A DNA stretch of 42,803 nt, from assembly GCF_000786105.1 (NCBI RefSeq), contig NZ_JTEV01000027.1, positions 1-42,803 of the forward strand. The letters run 5' to 3'. Shown here piece after piece: positions 17,397 through 25,909 of the stretch. The position numbers and the translations under genes are program-made. Positions within the stretch are counted from its first letter, which is position 1. Each line of letters opens with the position of its first letter. The stretch comes from Bdellovibrio sp. ArHS. GTDB lineage: Bacteria > Bdellovibrionota > Bdellovibrionia > Bdellovibrionales > Bdellovibrionaceae. Below the pieces are notes generated by a model. That model saw only the letters and a program-made list of their open reading frames with translations. It ran no database searches and was not told where the DNA came from.

Positions 17397-17420
17397 GAGT
17401 CTCTCTAGATCGAGAGGCTC
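17397..17420 (+). promoter_or_regulatory. 5'-leader hairpin burying the ribosome binding site
   Basis: gagtctctc (17397-17405) pairs with gagaggctc (17412-17420) around loop tagatc, a 9-bp stem with one G-U pair. The right arm contains the only RBS-like sequence, gagagg, and ends one base before ATG 17422. The structure would hide the RBS in the mRNA, as in translational switches. Drawn from sequence only. Confidence 0.5.
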
Positions 17421-17421
17421 C

Positions 17422-19761
17422 ATGGACACCAATGCCAGTATCCCCATTTTTCGGGATTTGACCAACGCCACCCCTTCTGAATTGCAGCTGATGGGAGGAA
17501 AAGCCTCCACTTTGGCTGTTCTTTTGCAAAAAGGTTTTCCGGTCCCCGGGGGCGCTGTTCTTTTTCATGAACCTGCGGACGCGCTCGCTTTGCAGGCCGT
17601 CACTGACTGGTGGGAAAAGCAGGGCGCTTTTCCGGTCGCGGTGCGAAGTTCTGCTTCCGGTGAAGACAGCCCTGATTTCAGTTATGCCGGTCAGTTCGTC
17701 ACGCTTCTTCATATTGCTACGGCCAAAGATTTGGCGGCCGCCATCAGAACCTGTTTTCAAGCGGTCCATCGCACCGCCAGTCGCGCTTATGCCGCGCATT
17801 TCGAGCGTGCGCAAGTTCCCATGCACGTTCTGATTCAAAGAATGATCAACTCGCAGTTTTCAGGTGTGTTCTTTTCTGTTGATCCGCGCAAAGAAAATTC
17901 GTCATGGCTGGTGGAAGTGGTTGAGGGCCAGGGTGAACAACTGGTTTCGGGCCAAGTGACTCCGTATCGCTTCAGTGCCGCGGATGAAATCCCTGTACCT
18001 GCGGCATGGAAAAAAGAATATTTGCAACAAGTCGTGCACTGGGGGCAAGAGGTTGAAAAGACCTTCGGCTATAAGGTGGATATGGAGTGGGCGATTGACC
18101 AGGAGGGCCGCTTCTGGATTCTGCAATCACGTCCTATCACGGCGCATGCGGCCCCATCAGCGCGCCGGAAAATTCTGGATCAAGAGTGGCAAAGAGTGCG
18201 CACAGACTTTCCTGAAGACAGTGTCTGGGACGGGCACACTTTTGCCGAGTGGACCGGAATTCCGACGGAATTGACCTTCGATATTTGGCAAAAAACGTTT
18301 CAAGAAGGACAGGCGTTTGATCTGGCGTTAAAGTCCCTCGGGTATGAGGGGTTGGGTCAGCAGCGAGCAGGATTCAGTCTTTTGGATCGCGTGTATGGAA
18401 GAGCCTATTTAAATTTAAAGTCTCTAGAGCCGGTGTATTTTGGCAGATCTCCTTATCGCTTGATTCCGCAGCCGCGACCACATCTCGAGTTTGATTGGAA
18501 AAAGTTAAGCCCCGCGATGCTGCTGCGAGCTCCTTTGGGATTGACGAAGATGTTGCAGGTGGCCTGGAAGATTCAAACCGGGCGCAGCGAATTGGCGCAA
18601 CAAGCGCTGTCTTATGTAAAGACGCCGGCTTTTTCCAAGGCGGATTCTTTTTCTCTTTTTGAGCAATACCGGGACCTTTCTCTCCAAGAGCAGCAAAAAA
18701 AATTAAGTGACCTTTGCCAGTCTTTTAGTAAAGACTATCTGCAGGGGACTTTTTTAATCACCCTTTTGCTTGAATCAACGACACAGGGGCTTTTTGCTCT
18801 TTTGGAAAAAGACTTGGGACCAGAGCGGGCCAAGGAAACGGTTCATCTTTTGACCGGCGAAGGTTTGCAAACCGTCGCTAGTCGCATGTATCAGGAACTT
18901 TCTCAGGTCGGGGACTCGCAGGATAAGTGGAAAAGCTTCTTAAGTCGCTACGGCCACCGCGGTGTCGGCGAGTTGGAATTATCGCATCCGCGTTGGCTTG
19001 AGACCGCCCAGCCACATCAAAAAAACAATCCGAAAAAGCCGGTATCCCCAGAGGCCGGGTCAAAAATTTTCCAAAGTCTTTTAGCGCAAATCTCGGCAAT
19101 TCGCCGCCCGGTGTTTCAACAGGAATGGCAGGACTTGCAAAAGCTCATGCAGATTCGTGAAGAAATCAAAATGGAGCTCATGAAACCCTATGCGCAGATT
19201 CGCTGGCTGGTTTTAGCCATTGCGGGAAGAATGAATCTGGAAGCAGAGATCTTTTGGTTGAAGTTGGATGAGGTCCTGTCGTTGCGGGAACATCAGGATT
19301 TGGAAAAACTAAAAGCGCTGGCCAAAGAAAGAAAGCAGACGGCCCATCATCTCAAGTCGGTGGATTTGCCAATGCTTTTTTCCCTGCAGGAATTGCGAGA
19401 GGTTCTGGACGAAGGAACTCCTCAGAAGAATTCTTTGCTGTTAACGGGCGTCTCGTTATCTCCCGGGGTCGCCAGCGGAATTGTTCATATCGTCAACGAT
19501 CCGGAACAAGAGGATCTAGAAGCCTGGCCGGAAAATTATATTTTGGTTGCGGAAGCCACTGATCCAGGCTGGACACCGCTGTTTCAACGAGCGCGCGCCG
19601 TGATCGTATCGCGGGGTGGTGTTCTTTCCCACTGTGCCATTGTGGCACGAGAAATGGGACTTCCCGCCGTCGGAGAAATCCGTGCGGCCAGTCAGATATT
19701 TAAGGAGGGCGAACGTGTTTGGGTTGATGGAAATCACGGTTCAATTAGACGAAGCAACTAA
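17422..19761 (+). CDS. PEP synthase / rifampicin phosphotransferase-like enzyme
   Basis: A 779-aa protein with an N-terminal ATP-grasp-like PPDK_N domain: GGKASTLAVLL (25-35, Lys27) and VAVRSSASGEDSP (72-84, Arg75), ending in WILQSRPIT. A long helical middle (about 240-670) follows, then a C-terminal swivelling phosphohistidine domain with GGVLSHCAIVAREMGLPAVG and His737. The PEP/pyruvate-binding TIM barrel of true PEP synthase is missing. The architecture is ATP-binding, central substrate domain, His domain, as in rifampicin phosphotransferases. ATP-dependent phosphorylation of an unknown small molecule is the best inference; rifampicin itself is not implied. An RBS-sequestering hairpin precedes ATG 17422. 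The 3' end overlaps the next gene by 47 bp. Confidence 0.8.
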   Translation: MDTNASIPIFRDLTNATPSELQLMGGKASTLAVLLQKGFPVPGGAVLFHEPADALALQAVTDWWEKQGAFPVAVRSSASGEDSPDFSYAGQFVTLLHIATAKDLAAAIRTCFQAVHRTASRAYAAHFERAQVPMHVLIQRMINSQFSGVFFSVDPRKENSSWLVEVVEGQGEQLVSGQVTPYRFSAADEIPVPAAWKKEYLQQVVHWGQEVEKTFGYKVDMEWAIDQEGRFWILQSRPITAHAAPSARRKILDQEWQRVRTDFPEDSVWDGHTFAEWTGIPTELTFDIWQKTFQEGQAFDLALKSLGYEGLGQQRAGFSLLDRVYGRAYLNLKSLEPVYFGRSPYRLIPQPRPHLEFDWKKLSPAMLLRAPLGLTKMLQVAWKIQTGRSELAQQALSYVKTPAFSKADSFSLFEQYRDLSLQEQQKKLSDLCQSFSKDYLQGTFLITLLLESTTQGLFALLEKDLGPERAKETVHLLTGEGLQTVASRMYQELSQVGDSQDKWKSFLSRYGHRGVGELELSHPRWLETAQPHQKNNPKKPVSPEAGSKIFQSLLAQISAIRRPVFQQEWQDLQKLMQIREEIKMELMKPYAQIRWLVLAIAGRMNLEAEIFWLKLDEVLSLREHQDLEKLKALAKERKQTAHHLKSVDLPMLFSLQELREVLDEGTPQKNSLLLTGVSLSPGVASGIVHIVNDPEQEDLEAWPENYILVAEATDPGWTPLFQRARAVIVSRGGVLSHCAIVAREMGLPAVGEIRAASQIFKEGERVWVDGNHGSIRRSN

Positions 19762-21145
19762 ACTTGCAATCATTCCCACGGTGGTTCTGCCTTTCACCAT
19801 TCTGGGCATGATTTTGACCAGTCTGGCGACGTGGATCGCGGCGTTCTTCGGTGTGGAACTGAAGGCCGAGGGACCGAAGAAGCTTTTTGAAGTGCTGGTG
19901 AAACCAAAAGTGCTTTTGTGGGCCTTGCTTTCCAATGCTCTGGTCTTTGGCGTAATCAAGGGGGGGCAATACCTTTCTAACGGATCTTATCCGCTGTGGT
20001 GGGTGAAGTTTCAGAATCGACACGTGCAAGCCTCTGGACAGGACTACACCGGCAAAGACGAAAGTATCGTGGAAACTGCTAAAAAAGTTTCCGCACTGGA
20101 GATGGTGTGGGAAAACCGACTTCATTCGGCTGTTTTTGGGACGCCCGTTTTCGGCGGGGCTTCGCTGTTTCTTGGCACCAATGCAGGCCGTTTGCTGGAG
20201 CTGGATCTAAAAACGGGAAAGACTCTTCGCCAATTCGAAATCGGTCAGCCAGTGATGACTTCTCCCGTCATCTGGGATAACAAAATCTTCGTGGGTGAAG
20301 GTGTGCACCTGACCCATCATGCTCGGCTTTATGCCTTTGATTTGCGCGAAGGTGTATTTATCAATGCCTTTCACACCGAGGGGCATATTGAAAGGGCCGC
20401 GGTCGTGGCATCGCATGCCGGGCAGACCCGGCTGTTGGTTCCGGCTGGCAAAGATGGCTTGTATGCGGTGGACGCTCGCTCTTTCAAAAAAGTATGGCAG
20501 TTTAATGCGGGCCATGTGGATTCCTATCCGCGGGTGGATTCAGAACGTGTCTACATCGGCACGGGTTTAGACATGGGCTACGAAGAAAAAGAAACCAAAG
20601 CCTACGCCTTGGATATTGAAACAGGCAAAGTGCTTTGGGAAAAAACTCTGCCGACCTCCGCTTGGGGCGTGCCTTCGTTGTGGCAAGACGTCGTCTGTTT
20701 TGGCGTTGGCGATGTTTATAAAAACACCCATTACGGACAACTGAGTTGTTATGAAAAGACCACGGGTAAAGACTACTTCACCTTTAACACGTCGGGCGCC
20801 CTTATCAGTCAGTCCGTTGTTCGTGGGGATCATTTGTTGATTGCGGATCTTCATGGTCAGATTTATCAGTTCAATCTGAAAGAGAAGAAATTAGAGTGGA
20901 TTTTGCCTGTCCCCACCAAGGGCATGAACTACGCCTCTGTCGTCGTGGACGCTGACAATCACGTTATTCTTCCGGGAGCGGAAGGACTTTATGTTTACAG
21001 TCGTGGTGATCAGAAGTTGCTTTTCACGTGGCGGCCAGAAGAGGGGTGGAAGGGCGCTTTCACCAACGTAGTGCTACAGAAAGATCTTTGGATATTGGCG
21101 GATCGCCAGGGAGTTGTCAGGGCCTTGAAACCACGTCGCGATTAA
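19715..21145 (+). CDS. membrane-anchored PQQ-like beta-propeller protein
   Basis: A 476-aa protein. Two hydrophobic segments near the N-terminus (about 15-37 and 60-75) are followed by a beta-propeller with PQQ/BamB-type blade motifs such as LLELDLKTGKTLRQF, LYAFDLREG, AYALDIETGKVLWEK and IYQFNLKEKKLEW. Propellers of this kind usually lie outside the cytoplasmic membrane as scaffolds or sensors; no enzymatic quinoprotein residues were identified. The start is set at GTG 19715, with aaggaggg 5 nt upstream; an ATG at 19727 is also in frame. It begins inside the PEP-synthase-like gene in another frame, so coupled translation is likely. The stop overlaps the convergent PAS gene within TTAA. Confidence 0.75.
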   Translation: MFGLMEITVQLDEATKLAIIPTVVLPFTILGMILTSLATWIAAFFGVELKAEGPKKLFEVLVKPKVLLWALLSNALVFGVIKGGQYLSNGSYPLWWVKFQNRHVQASGQDYTGKDESIVETAKKVSALEMVWENRLHSAVFGTPVFGGASLFLGTNAGRLLELDLKTGKTLRQFEIGQPVMTSPVIWDNKIFVGEGVHLTHHARLYAFDLREGVFINAFHTEGHIERAAVVASHAGQTRLLVPAGKDGLYAVDARSFKKVWQFNAGHVDSYPRVDSERVYIGTGLDMGYEEKETKAYALDIETGKVLWEKTLPTSAWGVPSLWQDVVCFGVGDVYKNTHYGQLSCYEKTTGKDYFTFNTSGALISQSVVRGDHLLIADLHGQIYQFNLKEKKLEWILPVPTKGMNYASVVVDADNHVILPGAEGLYVYSRGDQKLLFTWRPEEGWKGAFTNVVLQKDLWILADRQGVVRALKPRRD

Positions 21146-22371
21146 ACACCAACCATCGCCTTCGTTTTTAGCTCAATTTCGCCGTAGATTTGCTTGGTCA
21201 TGTCGCCTAAGTCCGTACATGCTTTTTGGATTTCCGCCAGGGTGAACTTCAAGGTGTTTTTATAGTGATTCAGATCGTCCATCAATTGCAGCAGACTTTG
21301 GATGTCCGTTTTTAGCTTAGCCACTTCTATCTTGCCGACGATACCCACGATTTCAAGAACCATCGCCAGTTTACGGACCTCTTCATATGAGATGCGGTAG
21401 GCCTCCAGCTCAGCTTTGACGGATTGAAGCTGCTCTTTGGCATATTGAATGGACTCGGTGGTCAGATCTTTGAGATATTTTTTTTCGATCTCGTGATCAA
21501 TTGATTCCGAATGGCGTTCCGTTAAAAAAAGGTCGGTCATTTCAGATTGCAACAAGAAGATACAAAGAGCGAACTGACAGCGTTGCACTTTTTGTATCAC
21601 TCGTTTGGTCAGAGCCACAAACTGCGCGATCTCGGTTTGAATCTCGTCAGAAACCTTTCGGTACTGAACTGACACAGCGGAAATAGCCAAAGCTTCGCTG
21701 CCGATTTTTGCGGATTGAAGATCCAGATTCAACGAAACCAAAGAACTTTTTCGATAGGCCAGATCTATCTGTTGCGCTTTTTCTTGAAGAATCTGACCCT
21801 TTTCCAGGAAATTCTTCAAAAGAACCAGAATACCCATTTCCGGCAGTTTAAGTTCGCGATGCCGCGACTCTAGTTCCAGGGCCAGCGCCTCGGAAACAAA
21901 AACATCGTAATTGGGAAACCCAAGGGACTCGATCACGCTTAAAAGAATCTCTGACGATTCTTTGGGTGAAATCTGTCGTTGGGTTTCGATCGCCAACAGG
22001 TCTTGGTATTTGTCTTTCACCAAGGTAAAAAAAGCACTGCTAGGTTTTAGGCGGATAGATAGATAACCTTCCGGAATTGGCAGCGCCAAAGCGAAAACCC
22101 AGTATTCACTTTGATCTTTCGCTAGATTTACGACGTAAGCGCCGATAGGGCGTTCCGCCTTCAGATAGTCCCACAACAGGTAAAAAACTCCTCGTGGCAT
22201 ATCGGGGTGACGAACGATGTTGTGAGGTTTGCCAAGCATTTCGGACAGATTGTACTTAGAGACTTTTTCGAAGACGCGGTTGCCAGAGGCAATGAGGCCT
22301 TTTTTATTCGTGCGCGAATAGAAAAGTTCATTAAAACTGAACTCACTCACTTTTCTTTTGATTTCTGCCAT
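21142..22371 (-). CDS. Aer-type PAS protein lacking an MCP domain
   Basis: A 409-aa soluble protein. The N-terminal about 120 residues match the Aer aerotaxis PAS domain: LGKPHNIVRHPDMPR (about 46-60), then LLWDYLKAERPIG, YWVFALALP and YLSIRLKP. In Aer this domain binds FAD and senses redox state. The remaining 280 residues are mostly helical and coiled-coil-like, without the MCP tip sequence or transmembrane segments, so it is not a complete receptor. It could relay to chemoreceptors or act as a free redox sensor. ATG 22371 is preferred; an in-frame GTG at 22377 lies between it and the ggggc RBS. Only 4 bp overlap the convergent propeller gene. Confidence 0.75.
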   Translation of the reverse strand: MAEIKRKVSEFSFNELFYSRTNKKGLIASGNRVFEKVSKYNLSEMLGKPHNIVRHPDMPRGVFYLLWDYLKAERPIGAYVVNLAKDQSEYWVFALALPIPEGYLSIRLKPSSAFFTLVKDKYQDLLAIETQRQISPKESSEILLSVIESLGFPNYDVFVSEALALELESRHRELKLPEMGILVLLKNFLEKGQILQEKAQQIDLAYRKSSLVSLNLDLQSAKIGSEALAISAVSVQYRKVSDEIQTEIAQFVALTKRVIQKVQRCQFALCIFLLQSEMTDLFLTERHSESIDHEIEKKYLKDLTTESIQYAKEQLQSVKAELEAYRISYEEVRKLAMVLEIVGIVGKIEVAKLKTDIQSLLQLMDDLNHYKNTLKFTLAEIQKACTDLGDMTKQIYGEIELKTKAMVGV

Positions 22372-22466
22372 GCTCACGCCCCGACGCGTTCAAGTTGTCT
22401 TATCTAAAAAGTGTATCGACTTCGGGGGGGAGCTGTTTATGATTAAGATCAGAATCAAGCCGAAAG

Positions 22467-22502
22467 AGAGACCTTCGTTTTCAATTCACGGCGAAGGTCT
22501 CT
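22467..22502 (-). terminator. perfect 11-bp hairpin after repeat lipoprotein
   Basis: agagaccttcg (22467-22477) and cgaaggtctct (22492-22502) are perfect inverted copies around a 14-nt loop, 54 bp downstream of the stop at 22557. On the minus strand CTTTCGGCTT follows. It is probably a transcription end. Confidence 0.5.
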
Positions 22503-22556
22503 AAGAGAGGGGAGGATGATTTCACCCCCCTGGGGCGGACATCGCTCTAACACATG

Positions 22557-23555
22557 TTAGCGGCCCATGTTCGCAAGAAGCATTTGCAGAAACAGCGCCA
22601 TGGTTTGTTGTTGGTTCGAGCCCAAGCCGATGTTCGGCAAAGCGGCATTTTGTCCCTGCATCAAACTGCCAAGCAAAGTTGAAATTGCCGAGTTGTTTAT
22701 CACTTGCGATCCTGCGAGTTGTCCTAAACCCAAATTCGAACCCGAAGTGAATGAGCCCAGCAAAGTCTGCAGCACTGACGTGTTCATGCCTCCAGGAAGT
22801 GTGATTCCCGAAATTCCTTGCACCGAGCCCGCACCAATTTGCGACAGAATGCTTGAAAACAATGCCGAGTTCATGCCGCCATTTCCATTGATGCCGCCGA
22901 TGCCCAAGACAGCTCCCGATGAAATACTTTGAATGACACTGGCAAGATCACCGGCACCTAGGCCCGTGGATCCCAAATTCCCGGTAAGGGAACCAATTAA
23001 CGAACCCGCCACCTGAGAAATATTTCCCGAAGAGATCCCCGCGGCAGGCAGATTCTGAAATAGAGAGCCCGTGAGGGTCTGAATAAGATCCGTGGAAACT
23101 CCAGAGCCTGAAGCAGAGCCAATACCGATGATCGAACCCAATGAACCGTTGCCAATCAGAGCTAACAAATCTGTGGTTTGCGCTGTCGGTAAGCCCAAAT
23201 TGCCAACGCCTTGAGAGGCTCCACCGATCAGCACGGGAAGAATGGCACTCAAGTCATTGCTATTACCAAGTCCGGCACCGCCCAACGCGGAACTTGCCAT
23301 GCCCAGAATGGTGCTGATCTGAGAGTTATTCAGGGCCAAGCCTGTGGTTGTCAGTTTTTGCTGAGTCGCGGCCTCTGAAGTTTGTGTGGCTCGCAAGGTG
23401 GCCTCAAGTTGCTGAAGCATCTTTTGCGACTCAGAAGTGTTTTGTACACTCTGAGGGCTGTTTTCGCTTGCGGTCTCGATGCCTGACATAGAGTTGTTGC
23501 ATCCTGCAAGAAATCCAATTGCTAACAATGCTGAAACAAGAGTTTGCTTGATCAT
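22557..23555 (-). CDS. Leu/Gly/Ser-rich repeat lipoprotein, unknown family
   Basis: A 332-aa lipoprotein. The signal peptide ends in LAGC (Cys19), and a polar, Gln/Thr-rich helix covers about 25-70. Residues about 76-318 consist of some nine degenerate repeats of 21-29 aa, each starting with a short polar triplet and a helix-like stretch of the form L-x-x-L/I-L/I-x-x-L, then a Gly/Ser-rich turn (for example NTSVLQTLLGS, NNSAISTLLGS, NSALFSSILSQ). Charged residues are almost absent from the repeats. I do not recognise the family; a solenoid or surface structural protein is possible. RBS aggaggga precedes ATG 23555. Monocistronic, closed by a hairpin. Confidence 0.65.
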   Translation of the reverse strand: MIKQTLVSALLAIGFLAGCNNSMSGIETASENSPQSVQNTSESQKMLQQLEATLRATQTSEAATQQKLTTTGLALNNSQISTILGMASSALGGAGLGNSNDLSAILPVLIGGASQGVGNLGLPTAQTTDLLALIGNGSLGSIIGIGSASGSGVSTDLIQTLTGSLFQNLPAAGISSGNISQVAGSLIGSLTGNLGSTGLGAGDLASVIQSISSGAVLGIGGINGNGGMNSALFSSILSQIGAGSVQGISGITLPGGMNTSVLQTLLGSFTSGSNLGLGQLAGSQVINNSAISTLLGSLMQGQNAALPNIGLGSNQQQTMALFLQMLLANMGR

Positions 23556-23969
23556 GGTGGTCCCTCCTCGTGAGATCCAAAAATAGATTAGAGGAAATTG
23601 CGGGAAATAAAAATGGGAGGAAAAAAATATAATTTTGTGTGTTTAGAGAAAACGCAGATTCCAAAAAATTTCTGTCAAAGGAATCTTCAGAAGACTTTGA
23701 ATAACATAAGAATGTCTGATGGGTGAACAGTTCTTAGTGCAATTCCCCCAAAAAAGGGTTTTCCGGGGTCGGCGAGTTTTCCTGAATTGAGACAACAGAA
23801 AGTAAAAAAGTCGGAATTTGGATCGGATTGAACTTGGCGACACCAATCGTCATGCGATTCTGCCCCGGGCTGAGCGGCTTTCTATTTCCCCTTCGGTCTA
23901 ACAAAAGTTAATTTAGAGGGGCAGTCTGAATAGACCTGTGAATTTCACTTATACCAAGGGAGGTTTTAG
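23556..23969. other. 414-bp intergenic region between divergent genes
   Basis: No credible gene. AT-rich near the lipoprotein side. A TTGACA-like -35 on the minus strand (tgtcaa, 23673-23678) lacks a matching -10 at 17 bp. A 67-codon minus-strand ORF (23643-23846) has no RBS or recognisable content. The right end carries a palindrome and the RBS of the CBS gene. Confidence 0.6.
23938..23948. promoter_or_regulatory. palindrome GTGAATTTCAC upstream of CBS gene
   Basis: An 11-bp palindrome ends 21 bp before ATG 23970. Its core TGAATTTCA also occurs in CTGAATTTCAG (26855-26865) upstream of the oxidoreductase operon. It may be an operator; evidence is two occurrences only. Confidence 0.25.
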
Positions 23970-24374
23970 ATGAAAGCAGCACCTACAATTCAGAAGTATA
24001 TGACAACTTCGCCTGAAACAATTGGCGCGCATCAAACACTGGCGAAGGCCGAAGAGCTTATGTTCGCCATGAAGATTCGCCACTTGCCGGTTTTAGATGC
24101 CAGTCGTCTGGTGGGAATTTTGTCTGACCGGGATATTAAACTTGTCTCTAGTTTCAAAGATGTCGATCCAGAAAAGGTGCGAGTGTCCGAGGCCTTTTCA
24201 GAAGACCCTTATACGGTTTCTCCGAATGCGTCCTTAGCCGAGGTCTGTGCCGAAATGGCTTCAAAGAAATTCGGATCGGCCTTGGTTGTCGATAATGGCA
24301 AACTGGTCGGTATCTTTACCTGGGTGGATGCGCTGACCGCCTTGACAGAGTTGTTAGAGACCAGATTGAAGTAA
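23970..24374 (+). CDS. CBS-domain pair protein
   Basis: A 134-aa protein made almost entirely of two CBS domains. The first has PETIGAHQTLAKAEELM, IRHLPVLD and LVGILSDRDIK; the second has PYTVSPNASLAEVCAEM, FGSALVVDNG and LVGIFTWVDAL. Such Bateman modules bind adenosyl ligands (AMP, ATP or NAD-type) and act as energy or redox sensors, usually on a partner protein. No effector domain is attached and no partner is adjacent in the same operon. RBS gggagg precedes ATG 23970. Hairpin sequence follows the stop. The family is sure; the ligand and partner are unknown. Confidence 0.9.
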   Translation: MKAAPTIQKYMTTSPETIGAHQTLAKAEELMFAMKIRHLPVLDASRLVGILSDRDIKLVSSFKDVDPEKVRVSEAFSEDPYTVSPNASLAEVCAEMASKKFGSALVVDNGKLVGIFTWVDALTALTELLETRLK

Positions 24375-24393
24375 GAAGGGTTATTCTAAGTCT

Positions 24394-24441
24394 TTTGTTG
24401 CACGCTCGCCTGAGCTCCGCTGTAGTTTGAGCTGCAACAAA
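24394..24441 (+). terminator. 13-bp interrupted hairpin after CBS gene
   Basis: tttgttgca-c-gctc (24394-24407) pairs with gagc-tgcaacaaa (24429-24441), with a single bulged c and a 21-nt loop. It begins 19 bp after the CBS stop. No T-run follows, so it may be a factor-dependent terminator or another structured RNA element. Confidence 0.4.
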
Positions 24442-24509
24442 GCTTGGCAAAGTCCGCAAGTTAATGCGTCCAATACTTGGTCAGTGGATTTTTTAGACAT
24501 GTATAAATA

Positions 24510-24541
24510 CTGAGAATTAGATCTCTATTTTTGTTTCTCAG
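24510..24541. repeat. inverted repeat CTGAGAA / TTCTCAG upstream of diiron gene
   Basis: ctgagaa (24510-24516) and ttctcag (24535-24541) are perfect 7-bp inverted copies 18 bp apart, about 75 bp before ATG 24617. An AT-rich stretch with TATAAA (24502-24507) precedes it. It may be an operator or leader hairpin. Confidence 0.3.
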
Positions 24542-24616
24542 AGTCGGTGGGTTTTACTTATTTTTTAGAATATATCGAAAAATAGGCAAACTTAATTTTT
24601 GACTACGAGGCTATAC

Positions 24617-25909
24617 ATGTCCGAAAGCATGACTAAGACGTTGAATTCATTTTTTCAGTCCATCTGTCATTCAGAGCGCCTAGAGGCTATTTTTCTTTTA
24701 TCTATGGCGGATCACGAAAGATTGGCCGGGGATCAGATTAGGGCCAATATTTCCGCAAAAACTCCAGCGGGTCTGGTGGCCGAGATTGAAGCCCATGCGG
24801 AAGATGAATATCGCCATGGCCGTCAGTTGGAGCAGTTGGCAATTCAGATTCTGGGATCTGATCTAAGTTTGCAGGAAAAGAATAAACTGCACAAGATCAA
24901 CGAAGTCATGAGAAGCTTTGTGGTGGGCTATTTTAGCAATCCGCACTTGATCGAAGCTGTCAATAAACACGTGGCCTATGTTCACGGCGCTTTGACGATT
25001 GAACAATTTCCTTTTCAGGTTTATTCCGCTTATTTATCGCATACGAAGTTAGACTGGGTTCGCGAAACCATAAATGCCATCGTTGCGGATGAGCATGACC
25101 ACATTCGTTTCGGCAGAACGATGCTGAATCAGCTTCCCGAAGAAAATAAGTTGGATCTTCCAGAGCTGCATCGAATTGAAAAGGATATGTGCAAAAGACT
25201 TTTTCAAAGATTGACGGCGATCTTCAACGAGACGTCATCCGAGTCCAGTGATTTGCATGATGAATTTTTGCAATCTTTAGACAGCGATGTCCGATCCAGA
25301 ACGGCGTGGGTTTATGCCGTCGGCTGCGCCGAGAAACACGCGGCGCTGGCGACCTACAAGTACTTTGAAGAATGCCAGGCCCAAGCACCTGACTTTATGG
25401 ATCAACATCTTCAAGATGAAATAAGACATCAAAAGATTCTTCATCGATCGGTCTCTTTGGGACGTTACACCTTGCGAGCCAACCCGGTTTACAACTTTTT
25501 GCAGGAAAAGATGTGCACGCAGATGTTGCGATATCAAAACAAGATATTTGCGAAAGTAAAACAGCAGGTGAGCGAACCTGAACTGGTTTACTTCTACTCG
25601 ACGACTTTGATCGAAATGAGGGTTTTTAAGCATTATTCCAAACTGGCCGCGACGACCTCTGATATTCTTGTTTCCCATGTTCTGGGGCGCATTTTGGATG
25701 ATGAAAAAGATCATGCTCAATTATTCCATCGCAATCTGGTGCAACACCCCTCTTACGATGAAGCCTACTTTGCCGAGTTGCGTGAGTTTGAACGAAGATG
25801 TTTTGAACGAGTTATGTTTGCGATGATGCCGCATTTGAAGAGTCTTTTGCCCGATGCCATTTTGGCAAGCGGTGCTGAGGATCAGCGGGAAGTGGCGTCC
25901 GTTTTATGA
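24617..25909 (+). CDS. duplicated ferritin-like diiron protein
   Basis: A 430-aa helical protein that looks like two four-helix ferritin-like bundles in one chain. The first has DEYRH (Glu64, His67), a helix-3 Glu129 (TIEQF) and DEHDH (Glu159, His162). The second has a possible helix-1 Glu239, DEIRH (Glu268, His271), Glu333 (LIEMR) and DDEKDH (Glu363, His366). Each set provides the two ExxH motifs needed for a diiron site, so two metal centres are predicted. Possible activities include oxygenation, desaturation or oxidation; none can be assigned. ATG 24617 has acgagg 6 nt upstream; an in-frame TTG at 24599 has no RBS. Its TGA overlaps the next gene's ATG, implying translational coupling. Confidence 0.7.
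   Translation: MSESMTKTLNSFFQSICHSERLEAIFLLSMADHERLAGDQIRANISAKTPAGLVAEIEAHAEDEYRHGRQLEQLAIQILGSDLSLQEKNKLHKINEVMRSFVVGYFSNPHLIEAVNKHVAYVHGALTIEQFPFQVYSAYLSHTKLDWVRETINAIVADEHDHIRFGRTMLNQLPEENKLDLPELHRIEKDMCKRLFQRLTAIFNETSSESSDLHDEFLQSLDSDVRSRTAWVYAVGCAEKHAALATYKYFEECQAQAPDFMDQHLQDEIRHQKILHRSVSLGRYTLRANPVYNFLQEKMCTQMLRYQNKIFAKVKQQVSEPELVYFYSTTLIEMRVFKHYSKLAATTSDILVSHVLGRILDDEKDHAQLFHRNLVQHPSYDEAYFAELREFERRCFERVMFAMMPHLKSLLPDAILASGAEDQREVASVL

Noticed and set aside
17422-19761. Calling the enzyme a rifampicin resistance determinant
   Set aside because: The domain layout fits, but substrate cannot be read from the sequence.
23673-23678. TTGACA -35 box upstream of the repeat lipoprotein
   Set aside because: No acceptable -10 at 16-18 bp.
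23643-23846. 67-codon minus-strand ORF in the 414-bp gap
   Set aside because: No RBS, signal peptide or domain; composition fits non-coding sequence.
25277-25720. 147-codon antisense ORF in the diiron gene
   Set aside because: Opposite a gene with clear ExxH motifs; no independent support.
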